Source of the DNA: Dongia_A sp039808885
GTDB taxonomy: Bacteria > Pseudomonadota > Alphaproteobacteria > Dongiales > Dongiaceae
DNA length: 64,000 bases
Assembly (NCBI GenBank): GCA_039808885.1
Contig: JBDHTX010000001.1
Coordinates: 124,001 to 188,000, forward strand
Direction of reading: 5' to 3'
This document shows positions 19,201-28,241 of this stretch, in pieces. Each line of letters starts with the position of its first letter. Within the stretch, counting starts at the first letter, position 1. A program made the position numbers and the translations under genes. The notes beneath the pieces were generated by a model. It was given only the letters and a program-made list of their open reading frames with translations, was not told the origin of the DNA and did no database searches.

Positions 19201-19750
19201 CTTGTCGCCGCTCGGCGCGGACGAGGGCTGGCGCTACCAGCGCGGCCGCGTGGTGCATCACCTGCTGGAGATGCTGCCGCAACTGCCGACCGAGCGGCGG
19301 ATGACGGCGGCACAGGACTATCTCGCGCGCCCGAGCAGCGGCGTCGAACCGACGCGGCGCGACGCCCTGGCGGCGGAAGTGGTCGCGGTGATCGAGCGGC
19401 CGGATTTCGCCGCCATCTTCGGCCCCGACAGCCAGGCCGAGGTGCCGATCGTCGCCACTTTGCGCGGAGCGGATGGCCGCAGCCGGGTGCTGAGCGGGCA
19501 GATCGATCGCCTGGTGGTGCGCGACGGCGAGGTCTGGGTGGTCGACTTCAAGAGCAACCGCCCGGCACCCATGCTTGCAGCGCAGGTATCGGCGCAATAC
19601 CTGGGTCAGCTGGAGGCCTATCGACGCGCCCTCGCAACCCTTTATGCGAACAAGGAAATTCGCTGCTTCCTGCTGTGGACGGACGGGCCGCGGCTGATGG
19701 AGATTCCCGCCGCCATGCTGGACGCGCATGGCACAAATCCGACGCCTTGA
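16256..19750 (+). CDS. addA: Double-strand break repair helicase AddA
   Basis: A 1164-aa UvrD-family helicase with a C-terminal nuclease. Walker A is SASAGSGKTKVL near residue 40, Walker B is LIDEAQDTNPEQW near 418, and VGDRKQSIYSFQGA and helicase motif V/VI (YVAMTRAEERLYVCG) follow. The nuclease motif VVDFKSNRP lies near residue 1095. It overlaps addB by 19 nt from ATG 16256. GTG 16271, which overlaps the addB TGA as GTGA, is an equally plausible start, since tsaE-amgK shows the same arrangement. Confidence 0.95.
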   Translation: MVERPVKPAVESLDPGALAEAGAAQLRGSDPDASAWVSASAGSGKTKVLRDRVLRLLLAGVEPSRILCLTYTKAAAAEMSNRIAQTLAEWAAMDEGKLASELHNLAGPKDLKALVPVARRLFARVLDTPGGMRIETIHAFCQSLLRRFPLEANVAPHFDLIEERDAASLLREARDDMLNAARTEPGGGLRRALDLTVARMSEGRLNDLLGELLNRRARFQRLIERSAGMSAIRAAIRNLLRVGPEETRESVLAAAVTDIACDVAAIRRIAEALARGTEKNQAAGAALKDWLSLNPADRAAGFEEYCAVFLTNDGAPRKKPATKDAVKHWADVNEAMNVEALRLVEIADRLRAVEIAVGTEALLTLGLAVLERYEARKDAAARLDYEDLILKTVDLLQRPGIAPWVLYKLDGGLDHVLIDEAQDTNPEQWQVIDALTGEFFAGEGTAERPRTLFAVGDRKQSIYSFQGAAPEEFARYETRYDELTRGMLRQVKLNVSFRSTAPVLNLVDRVFNGPARQGVADAGETIAHRVSRAGEFGEVVLWPVACPIDEDLPAPWAPPVPRDSVAAPEARLADAIAAEIARLLQSASTGRQPRRLNPGDIMILVRNRTGFVELMVRALKRRGVPVAGIDRMQLLEQIAVQDIMAFAAFLLLPEDDLNLAALLKSPLVGLSEEELFALSVDRGPQRLWSRLQDLAPAMPAAARAHHLLRFYLDLAGFATPYELLARMLDGEGGRQRLYRRLGEECGEAIDEFLSLALAFEAHHAPDLQAMLRWMQEGELTVKRDLEEAGGRVRILTVHGAKGLEAPVVFLADQRRAEKTRSGLFWIDLGKTELPVWSPNKGADDPVARDARQAALERQRAEENRLLYVAMTRAEERLYVCGWRGGQSIKTPSWHDHALAALGEMAGVAREARPAWLGGPPEGWEGEVLRLAFGERAVPAAPQAVAVPVEMPAPGWLGEAAAPLPDPPRPLTPSRPSEPDPAALSPLGADEGWRYQRGRVVHHLLEMLPQLPTERRMTAAQDYLARPSSGVEPTRRDALAAEVVAVIERPDFAAIFGPDSQAEVPIVATLRGADGRSRVLSGQIDRLVVRDGEVWVVDFKSNRPAPMLAAQVSAQYLGQLEAYRRALATLYANKEIRCFLLWTDGPRLMEIPAAMLDAHGTNPTP

Positions 19751-19897
19751 CGGGAGCGAACCCCGCTCCCTAGATTCCCCCATGAGGGCTTGCCCTCGCC
19801 GTGCCGGCCTGTCGATTTGCCGGCCCGGCGCGGTAACCAAGTCCGGCGGCGGCGACGCGATCATCGCCTCGCCGCTCCGGCCAAAAGGAATACAGGG

Positions 19898-20248
19898 ATG
19901 AATACCACCCAAGCCAAGACCGTTGCGGGCAACACCACCCATGTGAGCGACGCGTCCTTCGAAGCCGATGTCCTGAAAGCGAGCGGCCCGGTGCTGGTCG
20001 ATTTCTGGGCCGAGTGGTGCGGGCCGTGCAAGATGATCGCCCCGGCGCTCGAAGAGATCGCCAAGGACATGAACGGCAAGCTGACCATCGCCAAGATCAA
20101 CATCGACCACAATCCGCAGACGCCGAAGCGCTACGGCGTGCGCGGCATTCCGACCCTGATGCTGTTCAAGGACGGCCAAGTCGCCGCCACCAAGATCGGC
20201 AACATGCCGAAGCGGCAGCTGGTCGACTGGGTCGAATCGGTCATCTAG
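19898..20248 (+). CDS. trxA: Thioredoxin
   Basis: A 116-aa thioredoxin with the WCGPCK redox site, cis-proline GIPTLMLF and the usual fold. It is about ten residues longer than E. coli TrxA at the N-terminus, a short polar extension (MNTTQAKTVAG). ATG 19898 follows AAAGGAATACAGGG. It lies downstream of addA, as in other alphaproteobacteria, with 147 nt between. It closes the plus-strand run and is followed by a strong terminator. Confidence 0.95.
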   Translation: MNTTQAKTVAGNTTHVSDASFEADVLKASGPVLVDFWAEWCGPCKMIAPALEEIAKDMNGKLTIAKINIDHNPQTPKRYGVRGIPTLMLFKDGQVAATKIGNMPKRQLVDWVESVI

Positions 20249-20272
20249 GACCGGTCGTTCGAGAATGAGCGG

Positions 20273-20300
20273 AGCCCCGCGCCTGGCGCGGGGCTTTTGC
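20273..20300 (+). terminator. Rho-independent terminator after trxA
   Basis: A stem of 9 bp (20273-20281 with 20287-20295), five-base loop CCTGG, followed by TTTTGCTTTT. It separates trxA from the convergent lipoprotein gene. Confidence 0.88.
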
Positions 20301-20314
20301 TTTTGGATCGCGCC

Positions 20315-20695
20315 TCAGGGCTCCAGCATCGCCTGCTCGTCGCCGACCAGCTTGTAGGGCCGGCGGATCTCGCGATTGACCGCCAGGATCACGCAATGGC
20401 CCTGGTGGTAGCCCTCGCAGTGCTGCAGCGCCTCGTTGATGAAGCTGTACTGGCCGCGGCACTGGCCGGTCGAGCAATAGGCGTAGAATCCGACCGTGCC
20501 ATGCTCCGACACCGCGAAGGCGCCGATCCGCCCGGCTCCCAGCATGCTGAAGTAGCGCTGCAGATGCGCCTCGACCTGCCGGGTGATGATGATCGGCTCG
20601 CCATTGGGCTGGGTGTGATTTGGACCCGCGCAGGCGGAAAGCAGGAGGGCGGCGACGGCGGCAAACACGACTCGGTGACGCATGCGAACTCGCAC
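20315..20695 (-). CDS. Small four-cysteine lipoprotein, copy 1 (unknown function)
   Basis: 126 aa with a signal peptide and lipobox LLLSAC (lipidated Cys about residue 22); an ATG at 20683 is an alternative start. The mature part holds GAFAVSEHG, FYAYC and CVILAVN, with four cysteines spaced C-x4-C-x13-C-x7-C. The next upstream gene encodes a paralogue with the same spacing. No known domain was recognised. It is probably attached to the outer membrane, facing the periplasm, with two disulfides (inference). Confidence 0.72.
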   Translation of the reverse strand: MRVRMRHRVVFAAVAALLLSACAGPNHTQPNGEPIIITRQVEAHLQRYFSMLGAGRIGAFAVSEHGTVGFYAYCSTGQCRGQYSFINEALQHCEGYHQGHCVILAVNREIRRPYKLVGDEQAMLEP

Positions 20696-20804
20696 TCTTA
20701 TTGCATGCGCGACCCTAATGGCGGAGCGGATTCAGGGCAAGCCACGGCGCCGGGTCGGCGTCACGCTGTCACAACCTTGATGCAGCCCGCCGGCCGACGG
20801 ACAT

Positions 20805-21158
20805 TCAAGGCGCGACCGTGTAGGGCCGCTTGATCACCCCGTTCGAGGCCAGGATCACGCAGCGTCCGCGGCCGAACTTCTCGCAGCCCTTGATCGCCTC
20901 GCTGCTGAAATAGTACTGCCCGTTGCAGCCGCCATGTTCGCAATAGGAGTAGAAGGCCGCCTCGCCATTCTCCGAGACCGCGAAGGCGCCGGCCCGCCCG
21001 CGATCGATCTCGCGCAGGTAACTCCGCAGATGGTCGTTGACCTCCGCCGAGATCACCAGCGGCTTGCCGCTCGGCGTTCCGCGCGAGTCACCGGCGGCGC
21101 AGCCGGCCAGCCCCGCCAGCAGCAACGCCCCCATGAGTGCCCAGTTCATGATTTTCAT
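20805..21158 (-). CDS. Small four-cysteine lipoprotein, copy 2 (unknown function)
   Basis: 117 aa from ATG 21158, chosen because it places the signal peptide at the N-terminus; the frame is open further upstream to 21224. The lipobox is LAGLAGC. The mature domain shares GAFAVSENG, FYSYC, GQYYF, CVILAS and KRPY with copy 1, and the same cysteine spacing. The two genes are 109 nt apart and both on the minus strand, indicating a tandem duplication followed by divergence. Function not recognised. Confidence 0.72.
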   Translation of the reverse strand: MKIMNWALMGALLLAGLAGCAAGDSRGTPSGKPLVISAEVNDHLRSYLREIDRGRAGAFAVSENGEAAFYSYCEHGGCNGQYYFSSEAIKGCEKFGRGRCVILASNGVIKRPYTVAP

Positions 21159-21251
21159 GTGGCCGCACCGGCATAGACGACACGCAACGCGGGAGAGTCT
21201 AGGCCAGTCCTGCAATCCCATCAAGGGACATCGGTCCCAGGCGCCGCGCCG

Positions 21252-22559
21252 CTATCCGTTCTCCGCCAAGACCGTTCCGGCCAGGTAGAGCGAGCCGCAG
21301 ATCAGCACCCGGCGCGGCGCGGCGGCGTGGCGCGCGATGATCGCGGCGAGGGCTTGCGCGCAGGAGTCGAAACCTTCGGCCGCCAGCCCGGCCTGCCGCG
21401 CGAAGGCCACCAGGTCGGCGGCCGGCAGCGAGGCGTGGTCGCCCGGAATGGCGACGGCGGAGAGATCCTCCGCCACCGGCGCCAGATGGCGCAGGAAGGC
21501 GAGCGGATCCTTGGTCGAGAGCATGCCGTAGATCAGGCTGACCGGCTTCGCATCGGTGCGCCGCCAGTCGTTGATCATGTCGGCGATGATCTGGCCGGCC
21601 TCCTCGTTGTGGCCCCCGTCGAGCCAGAGCTCCCAGCCCGATGGCAGCGCGTCGGCCAGCGGGCCGCGCGTCAGGCGCTGCATGCGCGCCGGCCATTGCG
21701 CCTGGCGCAGGCCGGCCGCGAGATGCGCCGGCGTCAGCTGAAAGCCCTCGAGCTGCCGGCTGGCCGCCACCGCCGTCGCGGCATTCGCATATTGGTGCCG
21801 CCCGGCCAAGGCCGGCTTCGGCAGGGCCATCGACCCGCTGCTCTCCCGATAGGCGAAGCCGTCGCCGCCGACCTCGTAGCCCCATTCCGCGCCGTAGCGG
21901 AACATGGGTGCCGCAAGCTCGCCGGCGACGCGGGCGAAGATTTCGGCCGCCTCCGGCGGCTGCGGCGCCACCACGACCGGCCGGCCGCGCTTGATGATGC
22001 CCGCCTTCTCGAAGGCGATTTTCGCCAGGGTATTGCCGAGGAACTGCATGTGGTCGAAGGAGATCGGCATCAACACGGTGGCAAGGGGCTCCGCCACCAC
22101 GTTGGTGGCGTCGGAGCGGCCGCCGAGGCCGGTCTCCAGCAGCAAGATGTCGGCCGGAACCCGGGTGAAGGCGAGGAAGGCCGCCGCCGTGGTGATCTCG
22201 AAGAAGGTGATCTGCTCGTTCCGGTTGGCGCGCTCGCATTCCTCGATGAGGTCGATCAGCGCCTGCTCCTCGATCAACGCGCCGGCCAGGCGGATGCGCT
22301 CGTGGAAGCGCACCAGATGCGGCGAGGTATAGGCGTGCACGCGATAGCCGGCGGCTTCGAGTATGGCGCGCAGATAGGCGATGACCGAGCCCTTGCCGTT
22401 GGTGCCGGCGACATGCACCACCGGCGGCAGGCGGCGCTCCGGATTGCCGAGGCGGTCGAGCAGCGTCTGCACCCGGCCCAGCCCAAGATCGATGATCTTG
22501 GGATGCAGGCGCATCACGCGCTCGAGGACGATGTCGCTTTGCGATTGCGGAACGCTCAT
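21252..22559 (-). CDS. folC: Bifunctional folylpolyglutamate synthase / dihydrofolate synthase
   Basis: A 435-aa Mur-ligase-family enzyme that adds glutamate to dihydropteroate and to folates. The P-loop is HVAGTNGKGSVIAYLRAIL (about residues 48-66), followed by YTSPHLVRFHERIR and the central-domain metal-site region LLETGLGGRSDATNV. It is first in the minus-strand order after accD, as in other alphaproteobacteria; a 183-nt gap holding an inverted-repeat element separates them. Confidence 0.94.
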   Translation of the reverse strand: MSVPQSQSDIVLERVMRLHPKIIDLGLGRVQTLLDRLGNPERRLPPVVHVAGTNGKGSVIAYLRAILEAAGYRVHAYTSPHLVRFHERIRLAGALIEEQALIDLIEECERANRNEQITFFEITTAAAFLAFTRVPADILLLETGLGGRSDATNVVAEPLATVLMPISFDHMQFLGNTLAKIAFEKAGIIKRGRPVVVAPQPPEAAEIFARVAGELAAPMFRYGAEWGYEVGGDGFAYRESSGSMALPKPALAGRHQYANAATAVAASRQLEGFQLTPAHLAAGLRQAQWPARMQRLTRGPLADALPSGWELWLDGGHNEEAGQIIADMINDWRRTDAKPVSLIYGMLSTKDPLAFLRHLAPVAEDLSAVAIPGDHASLPAADLVAFARQAGLAAEGFDSCAQALAAIIARHAAAPRRVLICGSLYLAGTVLAENG

Positions 22560-22578
22560 CGCTTCCTGAGCCCCCCAT

Positions 22579-22680
22579 CGTCATGGTCGGACTTGGTCCG
22601 ACCACCCACGAGTTTATTTCCATCGTCCGGGTTCAGCCGAAAGAAACTCGTGGGTGGTCGCGCCAAGCGCGACCATGACG
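22579..22680. repeat. Intergenic paired inverted repeat (REP-like element, copy A)
   Basis: Two 37-base arms in inverted orientation, 22579-22615 and 22644-22680, each with an internal hairpin around CTTGG and sharing the flank ACCCACGAGTTT. The arms differ only in three bases on each side of the inner loop, and these differences preserve pairing (GGAC/GTCC versus CGC/GCG type). Related elements lie at 34038-34139 and 61361-61462. It lies between accD and folC. Confidence 0.85.
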
Positions 22681-22742
22681 AAAAAGGAGAACCGTCAAGG
22701 GCGCGCATTGTTCGGTTCAATGAGCAGGCAATCGCAACACCG

Positions 22743-23609
22743 TCACGCCGCGGCCGGCTTCGGCTGGCGCGTCAGCAGGCTGATGATCTTGGCGAGCTCG
22801 CGCGGCAGGTCCTTGCGCGCGACCACCAGATCGACGATGCCGTGATCCAGCAGGTATTCGGCGCGCTGGAAGCCCTCGGGCAGCTTCTCGCGGATCGTCT
22901 CCTCGATCACGCGGGCGCCGGCGAAGCCGATGACGGCGCCGGGTTCCGAGACGTGGATGTCGCCCAGCATGGCGAAGGAGGCGCTCACGCCGCCCGTGGT
23001 CGGGTCGGTCAACAGCACGATATAGGGCAGGCCGGCCTCTTTCACGCGGTCGACGGCGATGACCGAGCGCGGCATCTGCATCAGCGACAGGATGCCTTCC
23101 TGCATGCGCGCCCCGCCCGAGGCCGGAATGGCGATGAAGGCCGCCTGCTCGCGCACCGCGATCTCCGAGGCGGTCACCAGCCCCTCGCCCACCGCGGCGC
23201 CCATCGAGCCGCCCATGAACTCGAAGTTGAAGGCCGCGATCACCACCTTCTGGCCGCCCATGAGGCCGCTCGCCACCACGATGGCGTCCTGCTCCTCGGT
23301 CTTGCTCTGCGAATCCTTCAACCGGTCGACATAGCGCTTGCGGTCGCGGAACTTCAGCGGGTCGAGCTCGACCTTGGGCAGTTCGGCGCGCTCGTACTGG
23401 CCGCCGTCGAACAGCAATTCGAGCCGCCGCTTCACGTCGATGCGCAGGTGATGATTGCAATGCGGGCAGACGCGCAGATTCGCCTCCAGCTCGCGGTGGA
23501 AGATCATCTGGCCGCAGGACGGGCACTTGTCCCACAGGTTGTCCGGCACGTCGGTCTTCTTGACCAAAGCGCGGATCTTGGGTCGGACGAAATTGGTCAG
23601 CCAGCTCAT
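22743..23609 (-). CDS. accD: Acetyl-CoA carboxylase carboxyltransferase subunit beta
   Basis: 288 aa. The N-terminal four-cysteine zinc finger (Cys29, Cys32, Cys48, Cys51) is followed by the crotonase-fold carboxyltransferase domain with FMGGSMGAAVGEG, IPASGGARMQEG and LTDPTTGGVSASFA. With AccA it transfers carboxyl from biotin to acetyl-CoA, the first step of fatty acid synthesis. ATG 23609 has AAGGAG eight bases upstream. It follows trpA by 20 nt, the usual trpFBA-accD-folC order. Confidence 0.96.
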   Translation of the reverse strand: MSWLTNFVRPKIRALVKKTDVPDNLWDKCPSCGQMIFHRELEANLRVCPHCNHHLRIDVKRRLELLFDGGQYERAELPKVELDPLKFRDRKRYVDRLKDSQSKTEEQDAIVVASGLMGGQKVVIAAFNFEFMGGSMGAAVGEGLVTASEIAVREQAAFIAIPASGGARMQEGILSLMQMPRSVIAVDRVKEAGLPYIVLLTDPTTGGVSASFAMLGDIHVSEPGAVIGFAGARVIEETIREKLPEGFQRAEYLLDHGIVDLVVARKDLPRELAKIISLLTRQPKPAAA

Positions 23610-23629
23610 GCTCTCCGCTCCTTTCGTCC

Positions 23630-24486
23630 TCAGGCCCGCGCGCGCTTCACGCCGCCGGCCAGCTCGCGCACCAGCGCCAGCGTGTCCTCGACCGCCTGCC
23701 GGCTGGCGCTGCCATCCGGCTTCACATGCTGGGCGATCTTGGCGACCAGCGCCGAGCCGACCACGGCGCCGTCGGCCGCCTTGGCGATAGCCTCGGCCTG
23801 TTCGGCGGTCTTGATGCCGAAGCCGACGCAGACCGGCAGCTGGGTGTGCCGCTTCAGCCGCGCCACGGCCGCTGAGACGTCGGCGTTGGCGGCCGAGCGC
23901 GTGCCGGTGATGCCGGCGATGGAGACGTAGTAGACGAAGCCCGAGGTGTTGCGCAGTACGCTGGGCAGGCGCTTGTCGTCGGTGGTCGGCGTCGCCAGGC
24001 GGATGAAATTGAGCCCCGCCTTCAGCGCCGGGATGCACATTTCCTCGTCTTCCTCGGGCGGCAGGTCGACGACGATGAAGCCGTCGACGCCGGCGCTCTT
24101 CGCGTCGCGCAGGAAGGGCTCCACGCCGTAGGAATAGATCGGGTTGTAGTAGCCCATCAGGATGATCGGCGTCGCCTGGTTGCCGGCCCGGAACTCGCGC
24201 ACCAGCTTCAGCGTCTTCCTCAGCGTCATGCCGTTCTTCAACGCGCGCAGCGATGAGGCCTGGATGGCCGGGCCGTCGGCCATCGGGTCGGTGAAGGGCA
24301 TGCCGAGCTCGATCAAATCGGCGCCGGCCTCGGGCAGGCGCTTCACCAGGTCCAGCGACAGGTCGTAGTCGGGATCGCCTGCGGTGACGAAGGTGACCAG
24401 GGCCGCGCGCTTGGCCGCCTGCAATTCGGCAAAGCGGCGCTCGATGCGCGTGCCCGTCCCATTCTTGCCTTGGGCGCCGTCCGCGC

Positions 24487-24490
<4 letters not shown>
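23630..24490 (-). CDS. trpA: Tryptophan synthase alpha subunit
   Basis: A 286-aa TIM barrel that cleaves indole-3-glycerol phosphate. The catalytic residues lie in LIELGMPFTDPMADG (Glu) and GFIVVDLPPEE (Asp); the phosphate-binding loop is VGFGIKTAEQA. The start ATG 24490 overlaps the trpB stop (ATGA), coupling the two subunits. Confidence 0.96.
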
Positions 24491-25713
<1,223 letters not shown>

Positions 25714-25800
25714 GGATGTGGTCCCGGCTATGTGAAGTCGGCTGCAATCAACCATAGGCCATGCCAAAGGTCAAAGCCTCGCGGCTCTCCCGCGGGCGAC

Positions 25801-26448
25801 CTAAAGACGCTTGACCGCGTCGAGGAAGGCCTTGATTTTGCTCGGGTTCTTCTCGCCCGGACGGTCCTCGACCCCGGACGAGACATCGACCATCGGGGCG
25901 CCGGTCACGCGCGCCGCCTCGGTGACGTTTTCGGGCGTCAAGCCGCCGGCCAGAAGCCACGGCCTGGAAAAGCGGCGGCCGCCGAGCAATGTCCAGTCGA
26001 AACTCAGCGCATTGCCGCCGGGCAAGGCGCCGACCATGGATTTCGGCGGCTTGGCATCGAACATCAGGTAGTCGACCACCGGCTCATAGCCGGCGGCGGC
26101 GGCGAGGTCCTCCGCGGCGCTGACAGGGATCGCCTTGATGACCGGCTTGGCGAACCTGGCGCGGATCTCGGCCGCGCGTTCCGGCGTCTCGTGGCCGTGC
26201 AACTGCAGCACGTCGAGCTCGCACCCCGCCAGGATTTCGGCGATGCGCGCATCGCTGTCATCGACGAAGAGTCCGACCTTCTTCACCCGCGGCGGCACCA
26301 GCTTCCCCAGGGCGCGCGCTGTCGACGGCTCGATGGCGCGCGGCGAGCGGGCATAGAAGTTGAATCCGATCAGCCCGGCGCCGTTGTCGATTGCGGCCTG
26401 CACCGTCTCGGCGGTCTTCAGGCCGCAGATCTTGGCAATGACCGGCAT
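25801..26448 (-). CDS. trpF: Phosphoribosylanthranilate isomerase
   Basis: A 215-aa TIM barrel for the third step of Trp synthesis. The catalytic Cys lies in AKICGLKTAET and the Asp in VGLFVDDSD; phosphate-binding loops are LLAGGLTPENV and VDVSSGVEDRPG. Only 3 nt separate it from the upstream membrane-protein gene, so it is probably co-transcribed with it and pyrF, and with trpB downstream. Confidence 0.95.
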   Translation of the reverse strand: MPVIAKICGLKTAETVQAAIDNGAGLIGFNFYARSPRAIEPSTARALGKLVPPRVKKVGLFVDDSDARIAEILAGCELDVLQLHGHETPERAAEIRARFAKPVIKAIPVSAAEDLAAAAGYEPVVDYLMFDAKPPKSMVGALPGGNALSFDWTLLGGRRFSRPWLLAGGLTPENVTEAARVTGAPMVDVSSGVEDRPGEKNPSKIKAFLDAVKRL

Positions 26449-26451
26449 GGC

Positions 26452-27228
26452 TCAGACCCGGACGCCGACCAGGTGCCGGTAGGCGGCGGCGAAGACGGTG
26501 GCGAGGCAGATCCAGACCGCGACCTGGGCGACCGCGACGATGAACATGGTGCCGACGGGCGCCACCGCGATGAACCCGACCAGGGCCAGGATCTGCTCCA
26601 GCACCGCCAGCCCGATCACGAACGGCACCTGGACGAGGATGAGGCTGATGGCCAGCGTCAACGCGTTTCCGCGCGAGACGGCCCAGGATTGTCCGGGCGT
26701 CATCGGCTGGTCGATCGCCTGCCCGACCATGAACGGCAGGAAGCGGACCGCCAGCAGAAGCGAGAGCAGCATCGCCAGCAGGTTCGCGATCGAGCCCGGC
26801 ACGTGCAGCAGCACCAAAGGCACGCTGATCGCCATCACCGCCACGGTCAGGCCGATGACAAAGACGATCGCGGAGAGCAGGAAGCGGAAATGCGCAACCC
26901 GGATGGGCAATCCGATGCCGACGGCGCCCATCGGCCCGAGCAGCAGGAAGCGCAGCCAGTTCACCATCAGCAAGGAAAGCGCCACGATGACGATCGCGCT
27001 CAGCAGCAGGAGCGTCGGCCCGCTGCCGCTCGCCACTTCGGTCGAGGTGCCCGATTCCACCTCCTGGACCACCGCGAAGAACGTATCGCCGCCGATATAG
27101 ATACCGGCAAACAGCAGCAGCGTCGGCAGCAATCCCAGGCGCAGCGCGTCGTCGCGCTGCTGCCAGAGGATCTGGAACGCGGTCTTGAGCAGCAGCAGGA
27201 TGGGAATGGACTGGCGTCGCGGCTGCAT
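26452..27228 (-). CDS. Multi-pass membrane protein of unknown function
   Basis: 258 aa with about six hydrophobic helices and few charged loops. ATG 27228 has GAGGCGGGAT just upstream. No domain was recognised with confidence. It sits between pyrF (8 nt before) and trpF (3 nt after), so it is translated as part of the pyrF-trp transcript. Transport or a structural membrane role is possible, but nothing in the sequence decides. Confidence 0.7.
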   Translation of the reverse strand: MQPRRQSIPILLLLKTAFQILWQQRDDALRLGLLPTLLLFAGIYIGGDTFFAVVQEVESGTSTEVASGSGPTLLLLSAIVIVALSLLMVNWLRFLLLGPMGAVGIGLPIRVAHFRFLLSAIVFVIGLTVAVMAISVPLVLLHVPGSIANLLAMLLSLLLAVRFLPFMVGQAIDQPMTPGQSWAVSRGNALTLAISLILVQVPFVIGLAVLEQILALVGFIAVAPVGTMFIVAVAQVAVWICLATVFAAAYRHLVGVRV

Positions 27229-27236
27229 ATCCCGCC

Positions 27237-27980
27237 TCACGCCGCCACGCTGGTGATTTCCTGGGCGATGCGCCGCGCCGCCTCCGCCGGGTCGGCCGCC
27301 GCGGTGATCGGCCGGCCGACGACAAGGTAGTCGGCGCCGGCGGCGGCGGCCTCTCCGGGCGTCATGATGCGCTTCTGGTCGCCGGAAGCGGCCCAGACCG
27401 GGCGCACCCCGGGGGTGACCAGCAGGAAGTCGCCGCCGAGGTCGCGGCGCAGCGGCACGATCTCGTGCGGCGAGCACACCACGCCATCCAGGCCGCATTC
27501 CTGGCTCAGCGCCGCCAGCCGGCGGACCTGCTCGGCCGCGCCACTAGGCTGTCCGACCGCCACCAGGTCGTCATCGGCCAGGCTGGTGAGCACGGTGACC
27601 GCGATGACCTTCGGCCGCGTGACGCCAAGCTTGGCCGCCGCGTCGCCCGCCGCATCCGCAGCGGCCCGCAGCATCGCCGCCCCGCCGGCGGCGTGGACGT
27701 TGACGATGGCCGGGGCGAGCGGCGCGACCCCGCGGATAGCGCCCGCCACGGTATTGGGAATGTCATGGAACTTGAGGTCGAGGAAGACCGGCGCCCCGGC
27801 TTCGGCGACCCGCCGCACCCCGTCGGGACCCTGGGCCGTAAAAAACTCCAGCCCAAGCTTGATCCCGGCCACCGATCGCACCGTCGCCCGGGCCCAGGCC
27901 TGCGCCCGGTCCAGGTCGGTCGTGTCCAGCGCCACCAGGATACCGCCACGCCCTTTCCGCATCAGCTCCACCGCCTCCAT
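27237..27980 (-). CDS. pyrF: Orotidine 5'-phosphate decarboxylase
   Basis: A TIM-barrel enzyme making UMP from OMP. The catalytic Lys/Asp array is visible as FLDLKFHDIPNT, with the C-terminal phosphate site TPGVRP and YLVVGRPIT. ATG 27980 gives 247 aa; ATG 27962 gives 241 aa, closer to the family average. The open frame runs on upstream into a 14-bp tandem repeat, which is unlikely to be coding. Confidence 0.94.
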   Translation of the reverse strand: MEAVELMRKGRGGILVALDTTDLDRAQAWARATVRSVAGIKLGLEFFTAQGPDGVRRVAEAGAPVFLDLKFHDIPNTVAGAIRGVAPLAPAIVNVHAAGGAAMLRAAADAAGDAAAKLGVTRPKVIAVTVLTSLADDDLVAVGQPSGAAEQVRRLAALSQECGLDGVVCSPHEIVPLRRDLGGDFLLVTPGVRPVWAASGDQKRIMTPGEAAAAGADYLVVGRPITAAADPAEAARRIAQEITSVAA

Positions 27981-28025
27981 CGCTCCGATCCAGGCACCCT
28001 GAGCCGGCGAGCCCCGCACCAGCAA

Positions 28026-28081
28026 GCCCGGGCCAGCGAGCCCGGGCCAGCGAGTCCGGGCCAGCGAGCCGGGGCCAGCGA
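28026..28081. repeat. Four-copy 14-bp tandem repeat
   Basis: Four contiguous copies of GCCCGGGCCAGCGA. The first two are identical; the third and fourth each carry one substitution. It lies just upstream of pyrF, in the divergent region shared with the protease genes. Possibly a slippage product; a protein-binding role is not shown. Confidence 0.9.
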
Positions 28082-28128
28082 TTCCGACCCAGTCGGTCCG
28101 CGCCTGTCTAGAGCAGTTTCAGGGTGGC

Positions 28129-28136
28129 TGTATACA
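28129..28136. promoter_or_regulatory. TGTATACA motif upstream of protease genes (candidate regulator half-site)
   Basis: The 8-bp palindrome TGTATACA lies 105 nt before the first protease start. The same core forms the centre of a perfect 30-bp palindrome at 29963-29992. GntR-family regulators commonly bind TGTATACA-type cores; the link is inference. Confidence 0.35.
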
Positions 28137-28140
28137 CGCC

Positions 28141-28199
28141 GTTTCCACCGGCCCCACCTAACCCACCGTTCTGCCGCCTTGACAGCGGGCGGTGGAAAC
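28141..28199. repeat. Inverted repeat in the pyrF-protease intergenic region
   Basis: The 10-bp arms GTTTCCACCG (28141-28150) and CGGTGGAAAC (28190-28199) can pair across 39 nt, forming a hairpin in the 5' leader of the protease gene. Role unknown. Confidence 0.5.
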
Positions 28200-28241
28200 C
28201 GCTGAGAATCCCTGGCTGCCCCAGACGGCCAGGAACGCCAG

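Noticed and set aside
16760..20179. Long minus-strand open frame (1139 codons) opposite addA and trxA
   Set aside because: It is the mirror of a real high-GC gene; composition is Arg/Ala/Gly/Gln-rich with no family motifs. The same applies to long frames opposite addB (13101-16238), the divL-like gene (6398-9013) and the restriction gene (57975-60431).
28026..28081. Possible CRISPR array
   Set aside because: Units are contiguous 14-mers with no spacers and no cas genes nearby.
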